From: Gemmatimonadaceae bacterium
GTDB lineage: Bacteria > Gemmatimonadota > Gemmatimonadetes > Gemmatimonadales > Gemmatimonadaceae
Direction: 5' to 3'
Length of the DNA: 64,000 nucleotides
NCBI GenBank assembly: GCA_025928185.1
Contig: JAICKA010000005.1
Location: forward strand, 23,630-87,629
The position numbers were made by a program, and so were the translations under genes. The number at the start of each line of letters is the position of its first letter. The stretch's first letter is position 1. The notes beneath the pieces were generated by a model. That model was not told the origin of the DNA. It saw nothing but the letters and a program-made list of their open reading frames with translations, and did no database searches. Of this stretch, positions 7,762 through 16,092 are shown piece after piece.

Positions 7762-8886
7762 ATGCTCGACACCATTCCCGCTGAGATCACCGATCCGGTA
7801 AACGCGCGCATTCTCGCGGTCTCCGAAGATCGTATTGCCGGTTTTCTCGTCGACCCGTTCGCGGAAATCGCGCGGCTGGCCGGCCTCGACACGCCGACCG
7901 TGCACGAGCGGTTGCGCGCCATGCTTGGCGCAGGCACGATCCGCCGCATCCGGCAAACGCTCATGGCCACGAATCTCGCGCCCGGCGCGCTGATCGCATG
8001 GCGAATTTCCAACGACAAGCTCGAGGCCGCGTTCGATTATCTCTGGAAGCAGGACCCGTTCTCCGGCCACATCGTGATCCGGTCGACCGACTCGGAGACG
8101 ACGGGATCGGCGTACCGGCTGTGGACCACGCTCAAGGTGCCGCAGGGCTTCTCGATGCAGAAGCACTGCGATCTGCTCGAGGATCGAATCGGCGCCGAGG
8201 CATACCGCATCATGCCGGCAAAGCGGCTGTTCGCGCTCGGCGTCGGGCACGTGCGGCGGCGCGGCGTGGAACCGGGCAGCAAGACCGATGAGCTGGGTGC
8301 GGTGATCAACACGAACATCGTCGAGCTGAGCGCGCTCGATTGGCGCGTGCTCGAGCCGCTCAAGCGCGAGCTGTCGGTGGACGAGATCGGCGACGACCTC
8401 TGGGCGAAGCGCGCCGCCGAAGCGGACCTGCCACTCGACGAATTCGTGCGCGTCGCGCGTTCGCTCAACGAGCGCGGGGTGATCGGCCGCTTCTCCACCT
8501 TTCTCGAGCACGTGAAGCCATCGGCTGGCGGCACGCGCGTCACGCGGTACAACGCGCTGTTCCACTGGCGCGTGCCGCCGGGCCGGGAGATCGAGGCCGG
8601 CCGCGAGATCGGACGCTTCCACATCCTGACGCACGCATACTGGCGCGAGGGCGGCGATGAGTTCGCGCACGTCAACATCATGGCCGTGGCGCACGGTACG
8701 GACAAGGCGCTCGTGCTCGCGCACAAGGCGGCGATCGACGAACACCTTGCGGCGATCGGCATGCCGGTGAGCTACACCAACGTATTCTGGGGCGGACGCA
8801 GCGAGATCAAACCATCGGAGATCTCGCCGGGCGCCTACGCGCGCTGGTGCCAATCGATCGGCGTCGACCCCGAGTCGATGCGCTGA
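7762..8886 (+). CDS. Duplicated Lrp/AsnC-type protein, siroheme-decarboxylase (AhbA-AhbB/NirDL)-like
   Basis: 374 residues from the ATG at 7762. Two Lrp-like units follow one another. The first has a winged-helix segment (DPFAEIARLAGLDTPTVHER, about 33-52) and IRRIRQTLMA. The second repeats a helix-turn-helix-like block and NERGVIGRFSTFLEH, and ends in an AsnC-like alpha/beta domain. LTHAYWREG, followed about ten residues later by NIMAVAHG, resembles the THxYxR...MIHG pattern of the AhbB/NirL domain that binds didecarboxysiroheme. It may be a haem-pathway decarboxylase homologue or a regulator; no other haem gene is nearby. It is translationally coupled to the next gene. Confidence 0.7.
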   Translation: MLDTIPAEITDPVNARILAVSEDRIAGFLVDPFAEIARLAGLDTPTVHERLRAMLGAGTIRRIRQTLMATNLAPGALIAWRISNDKLEAAFDYLWKQDPFSGHIVIRSTDSETTGSAYRLWTTLKVPQGFSMQKHCDLLEDRIGAEAYRIMPAKRLFALGVGHVRRRGVEPGSKTDELGAVINTNIVELSALDWRVLEPLKRELSVDEIGDDLWAKRAAEADLPLDEFVRVARSLNERGVIGRFSTFLEHVKPSAGGTRVTRYNALFHWRVPPGREIEAGREIGRFHILTHAYWREGGDEFAHVNIMAVAHGTDKALVLAHKAAIDEHLAAIGMPVSYTNVFWGGRSEIKPSEISPGAYARWCQSIGVDPESMR

Positions 8887-9797
8887 TGCCAGGCATCTCG
8901 CCCGACGCACGCGTCGGCCGCGTGCGACTTCGCGTCGCGGATCTCGAGCGCTCGCTCGAGCTGTACCGCGACGTGCTCGGCTTCGAGGTCTCGGGGCGGG
9001 CGCACGGACTCGCCGCGTTGTCGACGCCTGCCGACGACCAGGGCGAGGGCGAGGAGCTGATCGTGCTCGAGGAGCGTCCCGGCATTGCGCGGCGTCCGAG
9101 TCGCCCGGTGACGACGGGCCTCTACCACGTCGCGTTGCTGCTGCCGAGCCGCGTCGCGCTCGGCGCGATGCTGCAGCAGTTCGCGCGCACGAACTACCAG
9201 TTGCGCGGCATGTCCGATCACGGTGTGAGCGAGTCGCTCTACCTCGACGATCCGGACGGCAATGGACTCGAGATCTACGCCGACCGTCCGCGCGAACGCT
9301 GGCCCATGCGCGACGGATCGATCGAGATGTCGATCGACCCGATGGACGTGAACGGCGTGCTCGGCGAAGCGGGCGCCGATCGCGACTGGACGCTGCCGAG
9401 CGGCACGCAAGTGGGCCACGTGCACTTTACGGTTTCCTCGTTGCAGGCCGCGGAAGCGTTCTACTGCGGCGCGCTCGGTCTGGACGTCACGCAGCGCACG
9501 CTCGTCGGCATCCTCGCCATGTCGGCCGGCGGCTACCACCATCACGTCAACCTGAACGTGTGGGCCGGGCGCAATCCGCCGTCCGATTCCGATGCCGTTG
9601 CGGGCCTGATCGAGTGGGAGCTGGTGATGGGTAGCGAACACGCCAAGGACGACGTGGAGCAACGGCTCGAGGCGGGCGGCTACGCGTTCCAGCGCGATGC
9701 GGAGGTGGTGCGCGCCGCCGATCCGGATGGCAACGTCGTCGTCGTGCGCGCCGTCACCGCGCGATCGCCACGCCCCACGGCCGCTGCCCGCCCTTGA
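8886..9797 (+). CDS. Two-domain VOC protein (catechol-2,3-dioxygenase/glyoxalase-like)
   Basis: 303 residues from the ATG at 8886, which shares its A with the preceding TGA. It is two tandem vicinal-oxygen-chelate modules: the first opens RVGRVRLRVADLERSLELYR and ends SLYLDDPDGNGLEIYADRPR; the second opens VGHVHFTVSSLQAAEAFYCG, contains GYHHHVNLNVW and ends RAADPDGNVVVV. The histidines and the glutamate of LEIYADR are typical metal ligands of CatE-like extradiol dioxygenases. The substrate is unknown. Its last 44 bp overlap the convergent beta-propeller gene. Confidence 0.85.
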   Translation: MPGISPDARVGRVRLRVADLERSLELYRDVLGFEVSGRAHGLAALSTPADDQGEGEELIVLEERPGIARRPSRPVTTGLYHVALLLPSRVALGAMLQQFARTNYQLRGMSDHGVSESLYLDDPDGNGLEIYADRPRERWPMRDGSIEMSIDPMDVNGVLGEAGADRDWTLPSGTQVGHVHFTVSSLQAAEAFYCGALGLDVTQRTLVGILAMSAGGYHHHVNLNVWAGRNPPSDSDAVAGLIEWELVMGSEHAKDDVEQRLEAGGYAFQRDAEVVRAADPDGNVVVVRAVTARSPRPTAAARP

Positions 9798-10767
9798 TCG
9801 TCGCGACCACGCGCCCAGTCGCGGTATCGATGGCCGAGATGTCGTTCGATAGACCGTTCGCCGTGTAGACGTATCGGCCGTCCGGCGTGATCGCGATGCC
9901 CCACGGCCGCTTTCCGACGGGAATCGTCGCCAGGAGCTTGTAGGTCCGCGCGTCGAACACCGACACGTTGTTCGTGTGGCCGTTCGCGACGTACACGCGC
10001 CTGCCGTCCGGCGAGACGACGACGCCGACCGGTTTACCCTCGCCGCGCTCGATCGGGATCGTCTTGATGATCTGACGCGTCTTCGTGTCGACGACGGTGA
10101 GCGAGCCGCCCACCTCGGCCGTGATGAACGCCCGCTTGCTGTCGGGCGAGAATGCGGCGGCGCGCGGGCGTAGATCGACGAGCAGATTGTCGACGACCTT
10201 GTTGGTGTGCGCGTCGATGACGGACACGCTGTTGCTCGTTTCGCTCGTGACGTAGATCCAGCGCTGGTCCGGACTGACGGACACGCCTTCCGGCTCGATG
10301 CCGACGACGAACGTGCCGATCTGCCTGCCCGTGCGCACGTCGACGGCGGTCGCGGTGCCGCCGTCTTCATTGGAGGCGTAGATGCGTGTGCCGTCCGGCG
10401 TGATGCCGAACTGCTCCGGGTCGGACCCGACGCGATATCGGCGGACGATCTTGCGCGACGCGACGTCGATCGCGACGACGGCATCGATGCTCGACGTGGT
10501 CTTCATCGCGGTGTTCACGCCGATGTGCGGCGTTTCGCCGCTCACCGCCACGTAGACGCGTGAGGGATCGCGGCCGACCTGGATGCCACGCGCGCGGCCG
10601 CCGACCGGCACCGTGGCGACAACGCGGTTCGTGCGCGAGTCGATGAACGTGACGTTCTTCGACAGCTCGTTGCTGACGAAGACGAGCGGCGCCGACTGTG
10701 CGCGGGCGGCATGCGCGCCGCCGCCGAGCAGCATGGCGGCCGCGACGATGTATGAGCTTTCTCTCAT
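9754..10767 (-). CDS. PQQ-system-associated YVTN beta-propeller protein
   Basis: 337 residues with a signal peptide (AAAMLLGGGAHAARAQ). Seven or so ~42-residue repeats of the VDVRTGRQIGTFVVGIEPEG type follow, each with a (V/I)xPDGRRVYVAN strand pair: a periplasmic seven-bladed propeller. The family is best known beside PQQ-dependent alcohol dehydrogenases, and this locus fits: it overlaps by four bases (ATGA) the binding-protein gene, which is divergent from the PQQ dehydrogenase. The role in the periplasm is unproven in the family. Confidence 0.85.
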   Translation of the reverse strand: MRESSYIVAAAMLLGGGAHAARAQSAPLVFVSNELSKNVTFIDSRTNRVVATVPVGGRARGIQVGRDPSRVYVAVSGETPHIGVNTAMKTTSSIDAVVAIDVASRKIVRRYRVGSDPEQFGITPDGTRIYASNEDGGTATAVDVRTGRQIGTFVVGIEPEGVSVSPDQRWIYVTSETSNSVSVIDAHTNKVVDNLLVDLRPRAAAFSPDSKRAFITAEVGGSLTVVDTKTRQIIKTIPIERGEGKPVGVVVSPDGRRVYVANGHTNNVSVFDARTYKLLATIPVGKRPWGIAITPDGRYVYTANGLSNDISAIDTATGRVVATIKGGQRPWGVAIAR

Positions 10768-11666
10768 TGCGCGAAGTAGCAGGGTGAGTCGGCGGCCGCT
10801 GTGCCGAGCTGGTCGAGCAGCGCGCGCGACGACTCCTCGCCGGAGCGCGCGACGGGTTGCTCGGCCGCGTGCGTCAACGCGCCGTTCGCCGCGCGCGTCA
10901 TGACGTACACCGGCTGGCGAAGCTGGTGGTTCCAGGCGCGGAAGCTGAGCGGGCGGCCCTTGTAGCCGTCGAACTGCGTCGTGTCGCGCGCGAGGAACTC
11001 CGCGATCGCCGCGGCCGAGCCGGAGCGGGCGCGCAGCGCCGATTCCCAGAGAATCTTCACGGCGAACCAGGCGCCCCAGGCGTCGGGTGACATTCCGGTG
11101 TCAAACCGCGAGCGGAAGCGTGCGTTGAGCGTGTCGGCGCCGAACCGGACGAGCGACGGATCCCACGCGACGGCGACGAGCGATGCGCCGGCGGCGCCGT
11201 GTTCCGACGCATGCGCGAGAGCGAGCGCGTCGCGCAGCATGGCGTCGCTCGGGACGACGTGATACGCCGACCGATTGCACTCCGCGCCGCGCAACGCGTC
11301 GCTCGTGCACGCGGTGTTGAAGTAGAGAATGCCGGCGGCGGCCGCCGCGTGAGCGAGCGCCGAGCAGGTCGAGGAGTCGTCGCCGCCAAGGAGCGCGGAC
11401 AAGCGGTGCGATCGTGCGTCGGCCGCGGTGGTGACGATCATCTCGATCGAACCGCCGAACAAGCTTGCGGCGCGCTTTGCTTCGTCGACGCCCATCGCGA
11501 CGCCTTGCTGACGGGCGTGCGTCGGCGCGGCGTTCCGGTTGTCGCCGGGAACGACGCCGATGCGCACGACCACGGGCGCGCGCGTACGATGGCGAACGAG
11601 TGGAGCGACCGCCGTCATCAGCGACAGTCGGCGGACGAACTCTCGTCGGGTGAGAACGAACGTCAT
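10764..11666 (-). CDS. ABC-type substrate-binding protein of the PQQ-dehydrogenase-associated family
   Basis: 300 residues. The N-terminus LTRREFVRRLSLMTAVAPLV looks like a twin-arginine leader. The body has the periplasmic-binding-protein type 1 pattern: VVVRIGVVPG, a segment with VTTAADARSHRLSALLGGDD, AAAAGILYFNTACTSD, and SFRAWNHQLRQPVYVM near the end. This last block is characteristic of the binding-protein family linked to PQQ alcohol dehydrogenase systems. No ABC ATPase or permease lies beside it. It is transcribed divergently from the dehydrogenase across 151 bp that must hold both promoters. Confidence 0.8.
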   Translation of the reverse strand: MTFVLTRREFVRRLSLMTAVAPLVRHRTRAPVVVRIGVVPGDNRNAAPTHARQQGVAMGVDEAKRAASLFGGSIEMIVTTAADARSHRLSALLGGDDSSTCSALAHAAAAAGILYFNTACTSDALRGAECNRSAYHVVPSDAMLRDALALAHASEHGAAGASLVAVAWDPSLVRFGADTLNARFRSRFDTGMSPDAWGAWFAVKILWESALRARSGSAAAIAEFLARDTTQFDGYKGRPLSFRAWNHQLRQPVYVMTRAANGALTHAAEQPVARSGEESSRALLDQLGTAAADSPCYFAQ

Positions 11667-11817
11667 TTCAAGTGCTCGGCAGGCGATGCAAACCGCGCGC
11701 CTCAGGTGCGTACGGCGGCGTACAAACGTCCGTTGATGCGATCCGCCGTTCTGCGCGCGACCGATTCATGGGAACGCTTCGTGCACCCGGGGCTGCTCGA
11801 GCACCTTCACGAGACAC

Positions 11818-13686
11818 ATGCCCCGGCCAGCGCTGAGACACCGATTCGCGCGCCGCCTCCCCTGGCGCGCCGCCACATTCGCGGCAGTCCTCGTCGCAGC
11901 TTGCCATCCAGAGCGCTCGCGCTCCACTGGAAGCATCGATGTGCAGACGGGTGGAACGGCGAATCCCAACGCCGCGAATCTGCCGCCCGACGACGGGCAG
12001 TGGGTACGCCCCGCAAAGGATTTCGCCTCGACGCGCTTCAGCAGTCTGACCGAGGTCAATACGCAGACGGTGCGCAGCCTGCGCCCGATCGCGACATTCT
12101 CCACCGGCGTGTTGCGCGGCCACGAAGCGGCGCCGATCGTCGCGAACAACACGATGTACATCATCACGCCGTATCCGAACATCGTGTACGCGCTCGACCT
12201 CACGAAGCCCGGGCTGCCGGTGAAGTGGAAGTACAATCCGAAACCCGAGCTGTCGTCGCAGGGCGTCGCGTGCTGCGACGTCGTGAATCGCGGCGTCGTG
12301 TTCGACGCCGGCAAGATCTTCCTCAATACGCTGGACGGCCACACCATCGCCCTCGATGCGGCGACGGGCAAACCCGTGTGGAATACAAAGGTGGCAGAGA
12401 TCAACCTGGGCGAGACCATTACGATGGCGCCGCTCGTGGTGAAGGGGCGCGTGCTCGTCGGCGACTCTGGCGGCGAGATGGGGGTGCGCGGTTGGGTCAG
12501 GGGACTCGATGAGAATACTGGTGCCGTGGTCTGGACTGCGTATCACACCGGACCCGATCAGGATGTGCTCATCGGCGCGAACTTCAAGCCGTTTTACGCC
12601 AAGGATCAGGGCAAGGATCTCGGAGTGAGCAGTTGGCCGCCGGGAATGTGGAAGATCGGCGGCGGCACGATGTGGGGATGGATCTCGTACGATCCGGCGC
12701 TCGATCTCATCTACTACGGAAGCGCCAACCCGGGCCCGTGGAATCCGGACGTGCGCCCGGGCGACAACAAGTGGACGGCGACGTTGTTCGCGCGGCATCC
12801 GGAAGACGGACAGGCAGTGTGGGCGTACCAGATCACGCCGCACGATCTGCACGACTACGATGGCGTCAACGAGCAGATTCTCGTCGACCTGCCGATCGGC
12901 GGCGCGACGCGCAAGGTGCTCATTCGGCCGGATCGCAACGGCTACGTCTACGTCATCGACCGGCAAACCGGTCAGGTGCTCGCGGCCAACCCGTACGGTT
13001 TCATCAACAGCACCACCGGCGTCGATCTGAAGACCGGCGCGCTGCAGTACAATCCCGCCAAGCAGCCGCAGGTCGAGAAGGTCGTGCGCGACATCTGTCC
13101 GGCGGCACCCGGCGCCAAGGACTGGCAGCCGACCGCGTTTTCGCCGGTCACCGGCCTGCTCTACATTCCTCATCAGAATTTGTGCATGGACGAGGAAGGA
13201 CTCTCGGCCAACTACATCGCCGGCACGCCGTACGTCGGCATGAACGTGAAGATGTACCCTGGCCCCGGCGGAAATCGCGGCGAGTTCGAAGCGTTCAATC
13301 CGGTCACCGGCAAGCAAGCGTGGGCGATCAAGGAGGATCTGCCGGTGTGGAGCGGCACCGTCGTCACGGCCGGCAACGTCGCGTTCTACGGCACGATGGA
13401 CGGGTGGTTCAAGGCCGTGGACGCGCGCACGGGACAGCTGCTCTGGCAATTCAAGACCGGCTCGGGCATCATCGGCCAGCCGGTTACCTATCGCGGACCT
13501 GACGGCCACCAGTACGTCGCCGTGCTCTCCGGCGTCGGTGGGTGGTCCGGCGCGATCGTCGCCGGCGCGCTCGACCCACGCGATTCGTCGGCGGCGCTCG
13601 GCTTCGTCAATGCCATGCGCGACCTGCCCGACAAGTCGTCGCTCGGCGGAATGTTGTACGTGTTCGGACTCGGTCCGGCGACATGA
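11818..13686 (+). CDS. PQQ-dependent methanol/ethanol-family dehydrogenase, lanthanide type (XoxF/ExaF-like)
   Basis: 622 residues. The leader ends LVAAC, so it is a likely lipoprotein (Cys29). The eight-bladed quinoprotein fold is evident, with the vicinal disulfide QGVACCDVVNRG (Cys152-Cys153), Glu220 in GGEMG and Asn304 in ANPGPWN. The catalytic aspartate Asp346 lies in HDLHDYDGVNE; two residues on is Asp348. Calcium enzymes (MxaF) have alanine there, whereas XoxF and ExaF/PedH enzymes use this second aspartate to bind a lanthanide. The enzyme should oxidise short alcohols in the periplasm and pass electrons to cytochrome c. It is first in a long operon. No pqq synthesis genes are in the window. 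Confidence 0.9.
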   Translation: MPRPALRHRFARRLPWRAATFAAVLVAACHPERSRSTGSIDVQTGGTANPNAANLPPDDGQWVRPAKDFASTRFSSLTEVNTQTVRSLRPIATFSTGVLRGHEAAPIVANNTMYIITPYPNIVYALDLTKPGLPVKWKYNPKPELSSQGVACCDVVNRGVVFDAGKIFLNTLDGHTIALDAATGKPVWNTKVAEINLGETITMAPLVVKGRVLVGDSGGEMGVRGWVRGLDENTGAVVWTAYHTGPDQDVLIGANFKPFYAKDQGKDLGVSSWPPGMWKIGGGTMWGWISYDPALDLIYYGSANPGPWNPDVRPGDNKWTATLFARHPEDGQAVWAYQITPHDLHDYDGVNEQILVDLPIGGATRKVLIRPDRNGYVYVIDRQTGQVLAANPYGFINSTTGVDLKTGALQYNPAKQPQVEKVVRDICPAAPGAKDWQPTAFSPVTGLLYIPHQNLCMDEEGLSANYIAGTPYVGMNVKMYPGPGGNRGEFEAFNPVTGKQAWAIKEDLPVWSGTVVTAGNVAFYGTMDGWFKAVDARTGQLLWQFKTGSGIIGQPVTYRGPDGHQYVAVLSGVGGWSGAIVAGALDPRDSSAALGFVNAMRDLPDKSSLGGMLYVFGLGPAT

Positions 13687-14573
13687 CGCGCGAACGACCC
13701 GATACCGTGGCGCGCTGGCAGGAGCTCGGCGTGCTACTGCTGCCGGCACTGCTGTTCGCCGGACTGGCGGCCCACCGCTCGTCGCCGGATGCCCTCGCGC
13801 AAACCACCGGACAGAGCGAAGCGACCGCGTTGCGCGTCTGCTCCGATCCCAACAATCTGCCGTTCTCGAACCGCGCCGGTGAAGGCTTCGAGAACAAGAT
13901 CGCGGAGCTGATCGGCCGCGAGCTCGGATTGCCGGTGACGTACGACTGGTGGGCGCAGCGTCGCGGCTTTGCGCGGAACACGCTGAACGCCGGCGACTGC
14001 GATCTCGTGGTCGGCACGGTGGCGGGCATGGAGATGCTCGCGACGACGCGGCCGTATTATCGGTCGACGTACGTCTTCGTCATGCGGCGCGACCGCCACC
14101 TCGACATTCGCTCGCTGAACGATCCGCGGCTGCGGACGCTCCAGGTGGGCGTGCAGCTCATCGGCGACGATTTCTCGAACACGCCGCCGGCCCACGCACT
14201 GGCCAATCGCGGCATGTCGCGCAACATCGTCGGCTATCCGGTCTACGGAGACTATCGCCAACCGAATCCGCCGGCGCGCATCGTCGACGCCGTCGCCAAG
14301 GGAAGCGTCGACGTTGCGATCGTGTGGGGCCCGCTGGCTGGCTATTTCGCAAAACGCTCATCGGTGCCGCTCACGGTCACGCCGGTCAGCCCGCAGGTCG
14401 ATCTGCCGTATCTCCCATTCGTGTTCGACATCGCCATGGGCGTGCGGCGCGGCGATTCGACGTTCAAGGCGCGCATCGAGTCGGTGATCGTCAGGCGCCA
14501 ACCGGCCATCGACAGCATTCTGGACGCGTACGGCGTGCCGCGGCTGCCGCTGGCGCACCGCGCATCGCCATGA
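13683..14573 (+). CDS. Quinoprotein-dehydrogenase-associated periplasmic binding protein (MoxJ/XoxJ-like)
   Basis: 296 residues from the ATG at 13683, overlapping the dehydrogenase stop as ATGA. It has a hydrophobic leader (VLLLPALLFAGLAA) and then an SBP family 3 fold: LRVCSDPNNLPFSN, GFENKIAELIGRELG and DVAIVWGPLAGYF. These match the MoxJ/XoxJ-type family found beside PQQ dehydrogenases. XoxJ is thought to help activate or mature XoxF rather than import solute, and no transporter partners are present here either. Confidence 0.87.
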   Translation: MTRERPDTVARWQELGVLLLPALLFAGLAAHRSSPDALAQTTGQSEATALRVCSDPNNLPFSNRAGEGFENKIAELIGRELGLPVTYDWWAQRRGFARNTLNAGDCDLVVGTVAGMEMLATTRPYYRSTYVFVMRRDRHLDIRSLNDPRLRTLQVGVQLIGDDFSNTPPAHALANRGMSRNIVGYPVYGDYRQPNPPARIVDAVAKGSVDVAIVWGPLAGYFAKRSSVPLTVTPVSPQVDLPYLPFVFDIAMGVRRGDSTFKARIESVIVRRQPAIDSILDAYGVPRLPLAHRASP

Positions 14574-14583
14574 GGATTCCCTG

Positions 14584-15138
14584 ATGTCGCTTCGTTCCCT
14601 TTCAGGGTTGCTGCTCGCCGGGGGTGCGCTGCTTGCGCAGGGCTGCAAGCGCGAAGCTCGGCCGCTCGAGAGTCCCTCGCCCGGCGCGCCGACGCTGCGC
14701 GTCGCCGAAGGCGTGCTCCAGCCCGGACCGACCTTCATCAGCGATACCGTGGAAGGTCCATACGACGACAACGCCTACGGCACGGCGATGGGCCAGCAGC
14801 TGTTCGTGCAGATGAACTGCAGCGGCTGTCATTCCAACGGCGGCGGCGGCATGGGGCCGGCGCTGATGGACGACGAATGGATCTACGGCAGCGCGCCGCA
14901 GCAGATCTTCTCGACCATTGCCGAAGGCCGACCGAACGGCATGCCGTCGTGGAAGTACAAGCTGAACGACAAGCAGATCTGGGAGCTCGTGGCGTACGTC
15001 CGTTCGCTGAGTGGGCTCACGCCGAAGGGCTCACGGCCCGGACGCATGGATCACATGATGACGTCGCCCGCGCCGAACCAGACGCCGAACGCCAAGCCGA
15101 AGAACACCGGACTGCCCAACGCCTCCAAGCAGCCCTGA
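14584..15138 (+). CDS. Lipoprotein monohaem cytochrome c
   Basis: 184 residues, with a lipobox leader (LLAQGCK) and one haem site CSGCH (Cys79, Cys82, His83) in QLFVQMNCSGCHSNGG. NGMPSWKYKL supplies the likely axial methionine. The C-terminal ~35 residues are Pro/Asn/Lys-rich and probably disordered. Placed between the PQQ dehydrogenase and oxidase subunit II, it is the natural electron carrier from dehydrogenase to oxidase (XoxG-like role, inferred). It starts 10 bp after the preceding stop. Confidence 0.87.
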   Translation: MSLRSLSGLLLAGGALLAQGCKREARPLESPSPGAPTLRVAEGVLQPGPTFISDTVEGPYDDNAYGTAMGQQLFVQMNCSGCHSNGGGGMGPALMDDEWIYGSAPQQIFSTIAEGRPNGMPSWKYKLNDKQIWELVAYVRSLSGLTPKGSRPGRMDHMMTSPAPNQTPNAKPKNTGLPNASKQP

Positions 15139-15141
15139 CGC

Positions 15142-16092
15142 ATGCACTCGTTCTTTCATCCGACGTCGCCGCAGGCCCACGTCGTCACCACGCTGTGGTG
15201 GTGGATGTTCGGCGTGGGTGGCGCGGTATGGCTGATCGTCGTCATCGCGATGCTGTACGCGGCTCGCGCGCACCGCGGCGAACGCGGCGACGATGGGCTG
15301 CTGCACGTGTCCGAATCGACGTACCACGCGATGGAACGTACCGTCATCGGGGCGGGTGTGGTCACGGTCGTGATTCTGCTGGCATTTCTGGCCTACGACT
15401 TTTCGGTCGGCGAGGCGCTGGCGCAGCATCCGGATCGCGCGCTCACGATCGATCTCACCGGACATCAGTGGTGGTGGGAAGCGACGTACGAGGATCCTGA
15501 TCCGAGCAAGCGCATCACCACGGCGAACGAGATCCACGTGCCCGTTGGCCGGCCGGTGCAGATCAAGCTCCGATCGGCGGATGTCATTCACGGCTTCTGG
15601 GTGCCGAACCTGAACGGCAAGCGCGATCTGATTCCGGGCTACGTGAGCAGCCAGTGGTTCACCGCCGACACCGCCGGTACATACCGCGGGCAGTGCGCGG
15701 AGTTCTGCGGATTGCAGCATGCGAACATGGCGCTGTACATCATCGCCGAACCTGCGGCGAAGTTCGACGCGTGGCTCGCCGCCTCCAGAACGACCGCCCC
15801 GCTGCCGACCAATTCAGCGACGCGCTTCGGCGAGCAGGTGTTCCTGACGGCGAACTGCGCGGTCTGTCACTCCATCGCGGGCACGCCGGCGATGGCGACG
15901 GTCGGGCCGAACCTCACGCACGTCGCCAGTCGGCGGAGCATCGCGGCGGGAACGCTCGCCAACAACAGAGCGAATCTCATGGGCTGGATCGTCGATCCGC
16001 AGGCGTTCAAGCCCGGCACGCTCATGCCGAAATCCACGATGCAACCGGCGGAGCTCCAGGCACTCGTCGCCTATCTGGAGACGCTGAAATGA
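15142..16092 (+). CDS. coxB: Cytochrome c oxidase subunit II with fused cytochrome c (caa3 type)
   Basis: 316 residues. Two N-terminal membrane helices (about 18-42 and 68-88) are followed by a cupredoxin domain with GHQWWWEATY and the CuA site CAEFCGLQHANM (Cys185, Cys189, His193, Met196). A C-terminal cytochrome c domain carries CAVCH (Cys239, Cys242, His243) and a LMPKSTM methionine. The fusion lets the subunit take electrons from a soluble or lipid-anchored cytochrome c. It follows the cytochrome gene by three bases and overlaps coxA as ATGA. Confidence 0.95.
   Translation: MHSFFHPTSPQAHVVTTLWWWMFGVGGAVWLIVVIAMLYAARAHRGERGDDGLLHVSESTYHAMERTVIGAGVVTVVILLAFLAYDFSVGEALAQHPDRALTIDLTGHQWWWEATYEDPDPSKRITTANEIHVPVGRPVQIKLRSADVIHGFWVPNLNGKRDLIPGYVSSQWFTADTAGTYRGQCAEFCGLQHANMALYIIAEPAAKFDAWLAASRTTAPLPTNSATRFGEQVFLTANCAVCHSIAGTPAMATVGPNLTHVASRRSIAAGTLANNRANLMGWIVDPQAFKPGTLMPKSTMQPAELQALVAYLETLK

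Noticed and set aside
11667..11817. Inverted ACGGCGG/CCGCCGT in the divergent PQQ promoter region as an operator
   Set aside because: Seven-base arms 24 bases apart are expected by chance in such GC-rich DNA.
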